Source: Fluviicola sp. (lineage in GTDB: Bacteria; Bacteroidota; Bacteroidia; Flavobacteriales_D; Crocinitomicaceae). From it: DNA of 51,775 nucleotides. The stretch covers positions 1-51,775 of the forward strand of contig JADLGD010000062.1 of assembly GCA_020849495.1 (NCBI GenBank), in the 5' to 3' direction. The notes beneath the pieces were generated by a model. It was not told where the DNA came from, ran no database searches, and worked only from the letters and a program-made list of their open reading frames with translations. Position 1 is the first letter of the stretch, and each line of letters starts with the position of its first letter. This document shows, one piece after another, positions 17,545 to 24,622 of the stretch. Made by a program: the position numbers and the translations under genes.

Positions 17545-19239
17545 TTAAAAAGGCGCTTCCACTCGAATGGTCAAACGTTCTCTACTTATTGGGTGACTAA
17601 ATTCCAAGGTTTCGGCATGTAAATGCAAACGATCGGCTTTGGTACCATACAAATCATCACCAATTATCGGGTTGGATAAACCAAGTGGATGAGCAGCATG
17701 CACACGTAATTGATGCGTTCTGCCTGTAATGGGGTAAAAATAAATGCGTGTTTTACCGTTTTCACGATTGGCAACCTCCCATTTGGTAACAGCATGTTTG
17801 CCATGTTCGTTACAAACCAATTGACGTGGGCGATCATCTAAATCGACCCGCAAAGGCAAATCAATTTGTCCTTTATCACCAATTACTTCATTTTCCAGTA
17901 AAGCGACATAGCGTTTGTTCACAGTCCGTTTGATGAATTGCCGTTGCAAATGTTCATGGACGTCTTTGTTTTTTGCAATGACCAATAAACCAGAAGTGGA
18001 CATGTCCAATCGGTGAACGATTAAGGGACCAGTGGCCTCAGGAAGCATCAATTTCACGCGTTCGTAAACAGAATCCGAAATATTTTTTCCAGGCACAGAA
18101 AGGAATTCAGCGGGTTTATTGACCACCATCAAATAATCGTCTTCAAAAACTACGGGTAAACTTTTTCCTTCGGCAGGATTAACCAACATCGGATTGGGAT
18201 CCAAAGCCATTCCTTCCAGCATGTGTGCTAGAATCGGTTCGCATTTCCCCCTACAAGCCGGATAGTATTGCTGGTGTACACGTACTTCCGATTTGGGCGA
18301 TTGACCCCACCAAAATTCAGCTAAAGCAATTGGTTTGAGTTGATGAATGAAAGCGTAGTGCAATAACTTGGGTGCAGCACATTCTCCAGCACCTGCGGGC
18401 GGTTTCGCATCAGGCATATTGGCAAAAATGGCTCCCAAGCTTTTTTGTTTTCCAGCTTGATTCAAGAAATAATAATGATCAAACAATTGTTGTTGGATAG
18501 CAGCAGATTTCGTTTTTCGCGCTTCTTTGTATTCTTCAATAGTAACCTCAAATGGTCGGATTTGCTCGCGAAGTTCTGCCAAACGGTACTCGAAGTGTTT
18601 GGTCATGTCTTTTAGCAAGAACTTTTCTTTCACACTTTCTTGAGCCAATGTTGCAAGCAAAGCTTGAAAAGCATTTTCATCCAGCGATGATTCGCCGACT
18701 TTTCGTCGTTCATCGCGTTGGGATTTGAGCACTTTTATCTGCTCTTTTTGTGTTGTTATATGGGTTTGAGCTTCAATTTCTAAAGCTTTCAGTGCTTCTT
18801 TCAGTGCTAAATAGTTTGGATCCACCAACGCTTTTTCAAGTGCATCATTGAGTGCATTCACTTCCAATTCACCTTTTCTAAAGAATCCATCTTCAGTAAG
18901 AATATCAAAAACAGGTGGAACAAAGTAGGGGTGATGGTTGCTATTGGCTAATTTCCCCGAGAAAGCTGCTAAATAGCCCAATTCTCCTGAAGGATGCTGT
19001 ACGACCAACACGCCGAACATTTTACCAATCACCAATCCGTCTTGTGTTTCATCCAAACCGAAATTGTGCTCCCATTGTTGGTGATTTTCAAGATAATCTT
19101 GCAATTCTTGAGCAGCAATTTTACTCAGTTCGTGTGGTTCGTAGTAAAACGGAAAAGTAAATTTCTCAGGCAAAGTAATTCCATTAACGTCTTGATGAAA
19201 ACGCAAAAAACAGGAAATGGAAGAATCGGGTGCAAGCAT
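17545..19239 (-). CDS. RluA-family RNA pseudouridine synthase with long N-terminal extension
   Basis: The C-terminal ~200 residues are an RluA-type pseudouridine synthase. The catalytic Asp is residue 412 in HRLDMSTSGLL, followed by KRYVAL and GRTHQLRVH. The other ~330 residues form an extension with a charged coiled-coil stretch (about 150-260) and a Cys/Gly patch (PPAGAGECAAPKL; CRGKCEP) absent from classical RluA (~220 residues). Long RluA-like proteins of this kind occur in Bacteroidota. The ATG at 19239 is preferred to the upstream start at 19302, because an exact TAnnTTTG lies 4 bases upstream of it, giving an almost leaderless mRNA. The helicase gene follows in the same operon. The RNA target is unknown. 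Confidence 0.88.
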   Translation of the reverse strand: MLAPDSSISCFLRFHQDVNGITLPEKFTFPFYYEPHELSKIAAQELQDYLENHQQWEHNFGLDETQDGLVIGKMFGVLVVQHPSGELGYLAAFSGKLANSNHHPYFVPPVFDILTEDGFFRKGELEVNALNDALEKALVDPNYLALKEALKALEIEAQTHITTQKEQIKVLKSQRDERRKVGESSLDENAFQALLATLAQESVKEKFLLKDMTKHFEYRLAELREQIRPFEVTIEEYKEARKTKSAAIQQQLFDHYYFLNQAGKQKSLGAIFANMPDAKPPAGAGECAAPKLLHYAFIHQLKPIALAEFWWGQSPKSEVRVHQQYYPACRGKCEPILAHMLEGMALDPNPMLVNPAEGKSLPVVFEDDYLMVVNKPAEFLSVPGKNISDSVYERVKLMLPEATGPLIVHRLDMSTSGLLVIAKNKDVHEHLQRQFIKRTVNKRYVALLENEVIGDKGQIDLPLRVDLDDRPRQLVCNEHGKHAVTKWEVANRENGKTRIYFYPITGRTHQLRVHAAHPLGLSNPIIGDDLYGTKADRLHLHAETLEFSHPISRERLTIRVEAPF

Positions 19240-19243
19240 GTTG

Positions 19244-19251
19244 CAAAGGTA
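19244..19251 (-). promoter_or_regulatory. Predicted -7 promoter element next to the pseudouridine synthase start
   Basis: The minus strand reads TACCTTTG, an exact TAnnTTTG match, with only 4 bases (CAAC) before the ATG at 19239. It indicates a leaderless or nearly leaderless transcript. Confidence 0.5.
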
Positions 19252-19322
19252 AGGAGGAATTTGAATGAAAAGGATATATTTCCCCTTTTCATTCAAATAC
19301 ACTAATAGTATCTTTTTGGGAT

Positions 19323-20516
19323 TTAACTAATCACATTCCCTTCGCTTTCAAATTTGCGGTAGGACAAGAATACAGCTGTACTCGCTAAGAAAACCATTAC
19401 TCCAAATGCCATGATGACCAAGTTCCACTCCAAGGTTCCAGCAATCAATTCTTTGGTTGCAAGTACAATGTTTACAACAGGAATTAGGGCAGTGATTTCG
19501 TTTAATTCGATTCCTGGGAAGAAACCTACCATAGCTGGAAGAACGATTACAATGTTCAAAGGAGAAATGATGCTTTGTGCTTCTTTGAAACTTTTTGCTC
19601 TAACAGCAATGGGAATCATGATACCAGCGAAGAAAACGATCAATGGGAACAGCAATAAATACAACATGAATATGAAGCTTGGACTCAAGATGTCACTAAC
19701 AATCTTCATGAATTCGGGTGAAGCTTCTGAGCTCATGAATTCTACTGAAACAAATAATCCGAGTAAGCTAAAAGTAGCAGCCAATAATCCGGATAAAACA
19801 ACTACGCCCATTTTACCAAACAACAATTGCCAACGAGGTACTGGTGTTGTCAATAATGTTTCAATGGTTCCGCGTTCTTTTTCACCTGTAAATAAATCAA
19901 TTGCTGGAAACATGCAACCCATGAATCCAAATGCGATGAAGATATATGGTAAAAATCCACCAATCAGTTTTCCAATCATTTCCTTGTCGGAAGCCACATT
20001 GGAATAAACCATGATCAATGGAGTGATTTTCGATTCATCAATCTGTAAGGTTTTGTAGCGCTCTTGTTTCCATTTGGTTTGAATGTAATTCAAGTAGATA
20101 TCTGCACGATCTTTCATACCTAAATCCGTCCCGTCATGAAACACCGTTACATTGATGGGCTTCATAGCTGTTTTGTTTTGATCCGATTTTGCAGGAATAA
20201 AGAAACCAATTTGAATTGAATCGGATTTGATTGCAGCTTTCAATGCTGTTGTATCTGTAAAAGGGATGAAGTGTTTTGCTCCCAATTCTTTTGGAAGATG
20301 GTGCAATTCATTATCGAGAGCTCCAATCTCAGAAGAAACCAAGCCAATATTCAATTTTTTCTCAGCGGCATCTTTTTCAAAACTACTGGATACTTTCATA
20401 AAGACATTCATCACCAACGGGAAAATCAACGTTGGAATAACGATCATCATCATCACTGTACGTCTATCGCGCAAAGTGTCTTTTAATTCTTTCAAGAAAA
20501 CGGTGAAAATCATCAT
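19323..20516 (-). CDS. ABC-2 type transporter permease (NatB-like)
   Basis: Membrane half of an ABC exporter, 397 residues. The typical ABC-2 layout is visible: one N-terminal helix (about 20-40, after KELKDTLRDRRT), a ~140-residue extracytoplasmic domain, then a cluster of five to six helices from about 180 with the EKERGTIETLLTTPV motif (about 215-230) that contacts the ATPase. NatB is a Na+ exporter subunit in Bacillus; the substrate here is unknown. The ATG overlaps the stop of the ATPase gene by 4 bases. Confidence 0.9.
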   Translation of the reverse strand: MMIFTVFLKELKDTLRDRRTVMMMIVIPTLIFPLVMNVFMKVSSSFEKDAAEKKLNIGLVSSEIGALDNELHHLPKELGAKHFIPFTDTTALKAAIKSDSIQIGFFIPAKSDQNKTAMKPINVTVFHDGTDLGMKDRADIYLNYIQTKWKQERYKTLQIDESKITPLIMVYSNVASDKEMIGKLIGGFLPYIFIAFGFMGCMFPAIDLFTGEKERGTIETLLTTPVPRWQLLFGKMGVVVLSGLLAATFSLLGLFVSVEFMSSEASPEFMKIVSDILSPSFIFMLYLLLFPLIVFFAGIMIPIAVRAKSFKEAQSIISPLNIVIVLPAMVGFFPGIELNEITALIPVVNIVLATKELIAGTLEWNLVIMAFGVMVFLASTAVFLSYRKFESEGNVIS

Positions 20517-21286
20517 ACTACTGCTTTTTGTTGGTTCACAATGCGAATAAATTCTGCTGTTAAATTTGGTGCTTCCATTTGCGAACGGAATGCTTCCATG
20601 GTGTCGTTGAACAACACTTTTCCTTTGTGGATGATCGTAATGTCATCACACAACAAATCCACTTCCCCCATGATGTGACTGGAGAAAATAACGGTTTTGC
20701 CTTCGTTTTTACAATCGCGGATCAATTGGATGATGTTTTCAGCAGTAATCACATCCAATCCACTGGTTGGTTCATCAAAAATGACTACTTGAGGATCGTG
20801 TATCATCGTTCTACAAATGGAAACTTTCTGTTTCATTCCAGTACTCAATTTCCCAATGCGTTTGTTTTTGAAATCGTGCATATCTAGCAAATCAAACAAA
20901 CGTTGCTTGCGTTTATCGCGGTCTTCGTTGCTTACACCATAGAGTTTCGCAAAGTAGTCAACCAATTCATTCGGTGTTAAACGAGCATATAATCCAGCAG
21001 AACCAGTCAAAAAACCCATGTGTTTTCGTGCTTCTTGCGCATTGGCAACAGCGTCAATTCCGTCAATAATGATCGATCCTTTTGTCGGTTTGAAAATCGT
21101 TGACAACATACGAAGTGTAGTCGTTTTTCCAGCTCCATTTGGACCAAGTAGGGCGTGTACTCTTCCTGGCGCACAAGAAAAACTGATGTCATCAACAGCC
21201 AGAACAGTGTTTTCTGTTGTGCCGAGTTCCTTTTTTTGCTGACGTGTCAGCGAAAAGGATTTGGATAAATTGGATACGTTTATCAT
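20513..21286 (-). CDS. ABC transporter ATP-binding protein (NatA-like)
   Basis: Nucleotide-binding subunit, 257 residues, driving the exporter encoded immediately downstream. Walker A is LLGPNGAGKTT (about 47-57), the signature LSTGMKQKV is near 145, Walker B VVIFDEPTSGLD near 166, and the switch His in FSSHIMGEVD near 199. ATPase-permease order with a 4-base overlap is typical of NatAB-type systems. The upstream 250-base gap holds a terminator and a long hairpin. A weak -7-like TACTTTAG lies shortly upstream of the start. Confidence 0.93.
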   Translation of the reverse strand: MINVSNLSKSFSLTRQQKKELGTTENTVLAVDDISFSCAPGRVHALLGPNGAGKTTTLRMLSTIFKPTKGSIIIDGIDAVANAQEARKHMGFLTGSAGLYARLTPNELVDYFAKLYGVSNEDRDKRKQRLFDLLDMHDFKNKRIGKLSTGMKQKVSICRTMIHDPQVVIFDEPTSGLDVITAENIIQLIRDCKNEGKTVIFSSHIMGEVDLLCDDITIIHKGKVLFNDTMEAFRSQMEAPNLTAEFIRIVNQQKAVV

Positions 21287-21434
21287 AGTTTGAATGCTTA
21301 GCGCTAAAGTACTAAGTTCGAGGAAATGGTGAACGAAAAATGGTCAAAGGATAAAAAGATTGGAATGAGTGGAAGAATTGGGGGATTGGGTGGTGATTTT
21401 GAACTGAAATTGAAAAGGTAATCAGCCGCGGTTG

Positions 21435-21486
21435 ATGCAATTTTACCTGATCAACTAAAAAATCAGTTAGTCATGTAAAATTGCAT
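21435..21486. repeat. Long imperfect inverted repeat (hairpin) of unknown role
   Basis: Twelve perfect base pairs (21435-21446 with 21475-21486) are followed, after one mismatch, by four pairs including a wobble and, after another mismatch, by four more, closing an 8-base A-rich loop at 21457-21464. It lies between slyD and the ABC operon, separate from the G/C-rich slyD terminator. There is no run of T after either arm as in a normal terminator. Confidence 0.7.
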
Positions 21487-21501
21487 TTTTACAGGTCAAA
21501 A

Positions 21502-21527
21502 AAAACGCCGGTGTTGACCGACGTTTT
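21502..21527 (-). terminator. Hairpin terminator of the slyD gene
   Basis: An 11-base stem (21502-21512 with 21517-21527, one G-T wobble) with loop GTTG. On the minus strand it is followed by a T tract, 9 bases after the slyD stop. Confidence 0.85.
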
Positions 21528-21536
21528 CAAGATTTT

Positions 21537-22043
21537 TTAGTGATGATGACCATGTTCACCATGAGAATGCCCATGAGCAATTTCCTCTTGTGTTGCAGGT
21601 CTAACATCCAATATTTCGATATCGAACAATAAATCAATTCCTGCTAAAGGATGATTGAAATCCATTTTTACATCTTCTGCATTCAATTCCAAAATGCGTC
21701 CACGTAAATGTCTTCCTTCGTGATCAGTCATTGGCAATAATGCACCAACGTAAATATGTTCTTCATTGATTTTTCCACTTTCATCATGGAATACATTCAA
21801 TGGAATGTTTACTACTTGTTCCTCCGTTCTAGTTCCATAAGCATCTGCTGCTGGAATTCCGAAACTCATTTTATCACCTTTACTTTTTCCGTGAATGTTT
21901 TCTTCAAAAGTCGGGATGATGCGCTCAATTCCATAAAGAAATTGCATTGGTCGATCAACTAACGTTTCCTCGAGTTGTTCACCTGTTTGTTGGTTGCTTA
22001 GCTTGTATTGCAAGGAAACCACTGTGTTGATGTCTATTGTCAT
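21537..22043 (-). CDS. slyD: FKBP-type peptidyl-prolyl isomerase, SlyD-like
   Basis: Cytosolic prolyl isomerase and chaperone, 168 residues. The split FKBP domain has FLYGIERIIPTFEENI (about 35-50) and the C-terminal FKBP strand NHPLAGIDLLFDIEI (about 131-145). The insert-in-flap chaperone domain lies between them (about 70-125). The tail is His-rich (HGHSHGEHGHHH), as in SlyD proteins that bind Ni or Zn and feed metallo-enzymes. A near-consensus TACATTTA lies 17 bases before the ATG. It has its own terminator, so it is probably monocistronic or the last gene of a unit. Confidence 0.93.
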   Translation of the reverse strand: MTIDINTVVSLQYKLSNQQTGEQLEETLVDRPMQFLYGIERIIPTFEENIHGKSKGDKMSFGIPAADAYGTRTEEQVVNIPLNVFHDESGKINEEHIYVGALLPMTDHEGRHLRGRILELNAEDVKMDFNHPLAGIDLLFDIEILDVRPATQEEIAHGHSHGEHGHHH

Positions 22044-22096
22044 ATGCTTTTATTGATGCGTAAATGTACTGGTATTTCTAAAAAGAACGATGAAAA

Positions 22097-23131
22097 TCAA
22101 TCGCAAATTGTTCCTTTGTGTTCGGTGTGTTGGTACATTTCTTCCAGTTCTTGTAATTCTTTTAATAATTCTGGAGAAGGTGGAGTATTGGTTAAAATCG
22201 ATAAATCGGGCTGACCAGCATCTACCCAAGCGGTGTACCAAATAGAACCCACTCCAACAATCGCTTCGCGCATTCTGCGTTCAACCATACCATTTAAGCG
22301 ACGTTGGTATTCGTCACAGAATTCTTTGGAGTAGACTTGAATCAATGCTTGACCACGTTGTTCGTAACTGTATTTCAAATCACTTGGAAATTCTGCCGTC
22401 AATTCTTTTTCAATTGTTAAAACAGAATCCACTCCTGCATTGGAGGCTTCAACAGCTTCCCAAGCAAAGTTGAGTACATTGGAGATGTATTTTCCCTTAC
22501 CAACGAAGTAATCGTATTCTTCTGCATTGATTTCGACAATTCTACTTTCCCAAAGACCATGAATACCGCGTTGACCAGTCAATTGACCGTTGTAATTTTC
22601 TGTCGTGTGCAGCGGAACGTGCGCATCACCAATGTAATGTCCAATTTCAGAAGCGTATTTTAAAATGAGGTCCACATTTTTTGACTCAAAAGCTTTTTGC
22701 AAACGCATTTTCATGACCAAAATATGCCAGGGAACAATGCCATAAGCTTGAAGGGTGTCTTCTGTGAATTTTTCAACGGCATCGTTCCATTTGCGAGGGA
22801 CAACCTCAAAGGGATTTTGTCCGTTATGCGCATAATGGTCAATATCAATGTAATGGCGTTGTGCTTCTCCCTCTACAGAATACCTGCGTTTGTCGGGATC
22901 TACTGCATGTTCAGTAATGAATTCGATGTTTTCTTTGAAAAATCCCAACATTTCAGGTGGTAAGGTGAAAACAGCAACACGATTGATGCGCTTGTGTCCA
23001 AAAAATCCCCACAGATGTGTGTTCGGTTTTACTGGTAAAGGACCATTTGCTCCTGCTAAAGCAGAAGATAAAATCAAAATACTACAAAAAGTAGTGAGAT
23101 TAAATTTCTTCCAGTTGAACCAATTTCCCAT
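22097..23131 (-). CDS. Exported S1/P1 nuclease-like / zinc-dependent phospholipase C-like protein
   Basis: 344 residues with a hydrophobic signal sequence (about 10-28). The trinuclear-zinc hydrolase pattern is visible: WGFFGHKRIN near residue 41, the acidic/His motif YIDIDHYAH near 92, and the diagnostic IGHYIGDAHVPLHTTENYNGQLTG stretch (about 166-189), then HGLWESRI. This superfamily cleaves phosphodiesters of nucleic acids or phospholipids; which one applies cannot be told from sequence. Location is probably periplasm or surface. Its N-terminus overlaps the end of the comB gene by 32 bases, so the two are co-transcribed, or the true start is further in. Confidence 0.82.
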   Translation of the reverse strand: MGNWFNWKKFNLTTFCSILILSSALAGANGPLPVKPNTHLWGFFGHKRINRVAVFTLPPEMLGFFKENIEFITEHAVDPDKRRYSVEGEAQRHYIDIDHYAHNGQNPFEVVPRKWNDAVEKFTEDTLQAYGIVPWHILVMKMRLQKAFESKNVDLILKYASEIGHYIGDAHVPLHTTENYNGQLTGQRGIHGLWESRIVEINAEEYDYFVGKGKYISNVLNFAWEAVEASNAGVDSVLTIEKELTAEFPSDLKYSYEQRGQALIQVYSKEFCDEYQRRLNGMVERRMREAIVGVGSIWYTAWVDAGQPDLSILTNTPPSPELLKELQELEEMYQHTEHKGTICD

Positions 23132-23828
23132 TTCTCAAAATCGGAATAACGTTAGTTTGATTGGGTGTTAAACAGTACTTGATGTCTTCGTTCAAGTTCA
23201 AATTTTTCAACCTTCTACGGTGTGAGCTCGATTTCAAATACCCCAAATAGTTATCCTTAGCAGAAAGATACAAATATTTCGCTGCAATGGATGAATCTTC
23301 AATCGAAGTAAAGTTACCTGTGTTGATCAACGATTCACAAATAGCACCTGCACAAATCGTATCTTCTAAGTTGAATTTATCTTGCCAACCTGAACACAAA
23401 CACAAGATGTTTTTATCCTGAGTAGCTAACCAAGCGTTCAATGCATCCAAGTTCAAAAAAGATCCAACTACAACTGTTTCAGCGTCTTTTGCTACATCTA
23501 AAGATTTTGTACCGTTGGTTGTTGTTAACACCACATCTTTTCCTCTAAATTCTTCTTTCATGTAACTGAAAGGTGAATTTCCAAAGTCAAAACCTTCAAC
23601 GATTTGTCCTTTTCGTTCTGCACCAGCTAAATAGCCTTTTTCTTTATAAGCCCAAGCTTCTTCAACTGTTGGAACAGGGATGATGGAAGCTATACCATTA
23701 TCAAAAGCTGCACAAATAGCAGAAGTTGCGCGTAAAACGTCAATAACAACTACAATTTCAAATTCATCTTTGTAATAAGGGTATTCCCCCGGTGTAAAAC
23801 ACACCTCAACGCGTTTTCGAGTATCCAT
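23100..23828 (-). CDS. ComB-family 2-phosphosulfolactate phosphatase homologue
   Basis: 242 residues matching the ComB family: VVIDVLRATSAICAAFDNGIASIIPV (residues 28-53 region), TTNGTKSLDVA near 102 and the CSGWQDKFNLEDTICAGAI motif near 140. ComB is an Mg-dependent phosphatase in coenzyme M synthesis in methanogens. Bacteroidota have no coenzyme M pathway that I know of, so the bacterial substrate is uncertain, possibly linked to sulfonolipid or sulfonate metabolism (inference). An exact TAnnTTTG lies 8 bases before the ATG. The downstream exported hydrolase overlaps its 3' end. Confidence 0.85.
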   Translation of the reverse strand: MDTRKRVEVCFTPGEYPYYKDEFEIVVVIDVLRATSAICAAFDNGIASIIPVPTVEEAWAYKEKGYLAGAERKGQIVEGFDFGNSPFSYMKEEFRGKDVVLTTTNGTKSLDVAKDAETVVVGSFLNLDALNAWLATQDKNILCLCSGWQDKFNLEDTICAGAICESLINTGNFTSIEDSSIAAKYLYLSAKDNYLGYLKSSSHRRRLKNLNLNEDIKYCLTPNQTNVIPILRNGKLVQLEEI

Positions 23829-23836
23829 ATTGGCGC

Positions 23837-23844
23837 CAAATGTA
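23837..23844 (-). promoter_or_regulatory. Predicted -7 promoter element for the comB-like gene
   Basis: The minus strand reads TACATTTG, an exact match, 8 bases before the ATG at 23828. Confidence 0.5.
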
Positions 23845-23921
23845 CGAAAAAAGGGCGGAGTAAAAACGTGAAAACAGGCTTTTAGCTGATTAAATAGCGA
23901 CTAAATCAGGATAGTACTCGA

Positions 23922-24227
23922 TTAATTCGTTTTAATTTGAGTCGGTTTAAAGAGCTTAGCATCAGCGATGAAAGTTCCAAATGGAAGCAGCGATGCAATA
24001 TAGGCTCCCGCTTGTTGTTTAAAATTCCATTTCACATCCGTATTGACCCAAAAAACCAAAGCAACGTATAGCATGAACAAGATGCCGTGTGCAATTCCAA
24101 CAACAAAATTGGGTTCAGGAATGTCGTAAACGCGTTTCAAAGGCATGGTAATCATGAAGGATAAAAAGGAAATACCTTCTAAAAGTGCGACTATGCGTAA
24201 AAAGCCAAGAGTTGTTTTAAAATTCAT
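23922..24227 (-). CDS. DUF3817 small integral membrane protein
   Basis: 101-residue membrane protein with three predicted helices: LGFLRIVALLEGISFLSFM at the N-terminus, a middle helix with VGIAHGILFMLYVALVFWV, and a C-terminal one around AGAYIASLLPFGTFIAD. The EGISFL and HG motifs fit DUF3817 (YdzA-like). The ATG at 24227 is preferred over the longer frame starting at 24284, because the family begins at FLRxxAxxEG and the longer start would overlap the lipoprotein gene. It is the third gene of the uvrB unit (11-base gap). Function unknown. Confidence 0.85.
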   Translation of the reverse strand: MNFKTTLGFLRIVALLEGISFLSFMITMPLKRVYDIPEPNFVVGIAHGILFMLYVALVFWVNTDVKWNFKQQAGAYIASLLPFGTFIADAKLFKPTQIKTN

Positions 24228-24238
24228 CTGATTGAATG

Positions 24239-24622
24239 CTATTGTATTTTGTAGAATGTTTTGTTGTCTATGATCATGGACCAATTTCCGTTTGCATCTT
24301 GATTCGGTTCTTTTTGAACTCCAATGGCATAATTGCTACTTCCAAATTTCATTTGGTCTTTGGAACTATTCATCACCGCTTTTCCAGTTTGAGTAACAAT
24401 GCAATCACACAAATGTTCGGTGCAAGTGTCCCTACATGAATTGTAGTATGCACCATCTTTTCCTTCGATGACAATTTCACTGGCTACTGTTTCATTGATG
24501 ATTGAATCATAAGCAGAAACCGTTCGCCATTTACCTTCAAAGTCTGAATTGTATTTGTAAACTGGTTTGTTACATGAAAAGATGAACCCTGTCATCAAAA
24601 TACTTGCGATTAAATACCTCAT
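24239..24622 (-). CDS. Small lipoprotein of unknown function
   Basis: 127 residues. A signal peptide with lipobox FIFSC (Cys16) marks it as a lipoprotein. The mature part has a lipocalin-like opening (GKWRTVSAYDS), two Cys close together (SCRDTCTEHLCDC, four Cys in all) and a C-terminal MIIDNKTFYKIQ strand, suggesting a small beta-barrel or META/lipocalin-type fold (inference). Its ATG overlaps the uvrB TGA by 4 bases, so it is made together with UvrB. I see no mechanistic link to repair. Confidence 0.8.
   Translation of the reverse strand: MRYLIASILMTGFIFSCNKPVYKYNSDFEGKWRTVSAYDSIINETVASEIVIEGKDGAYYNSCRDTCTEHLCDCIVTQTGKAVMNSSKDQMKFGSSNYAIGVQKEPNQDANGNWSMIIDNKTFYKIQ

Noticed and set aside
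19411..20007. 198-codon open frame on the plus strand.
   Set aside because: It lies entirely antisense to the ABC permease, whose protein has strong family motifs; the antisense product has no recognisable domain or plausible start context.
23886..23909. Short inverted repeat (CTGATT/AATCAG) after the DUF3817 gene as a terminator.
   Set aside because: Only six A/T-rich base pairs with a 12-base loop and no T tract; too weak.
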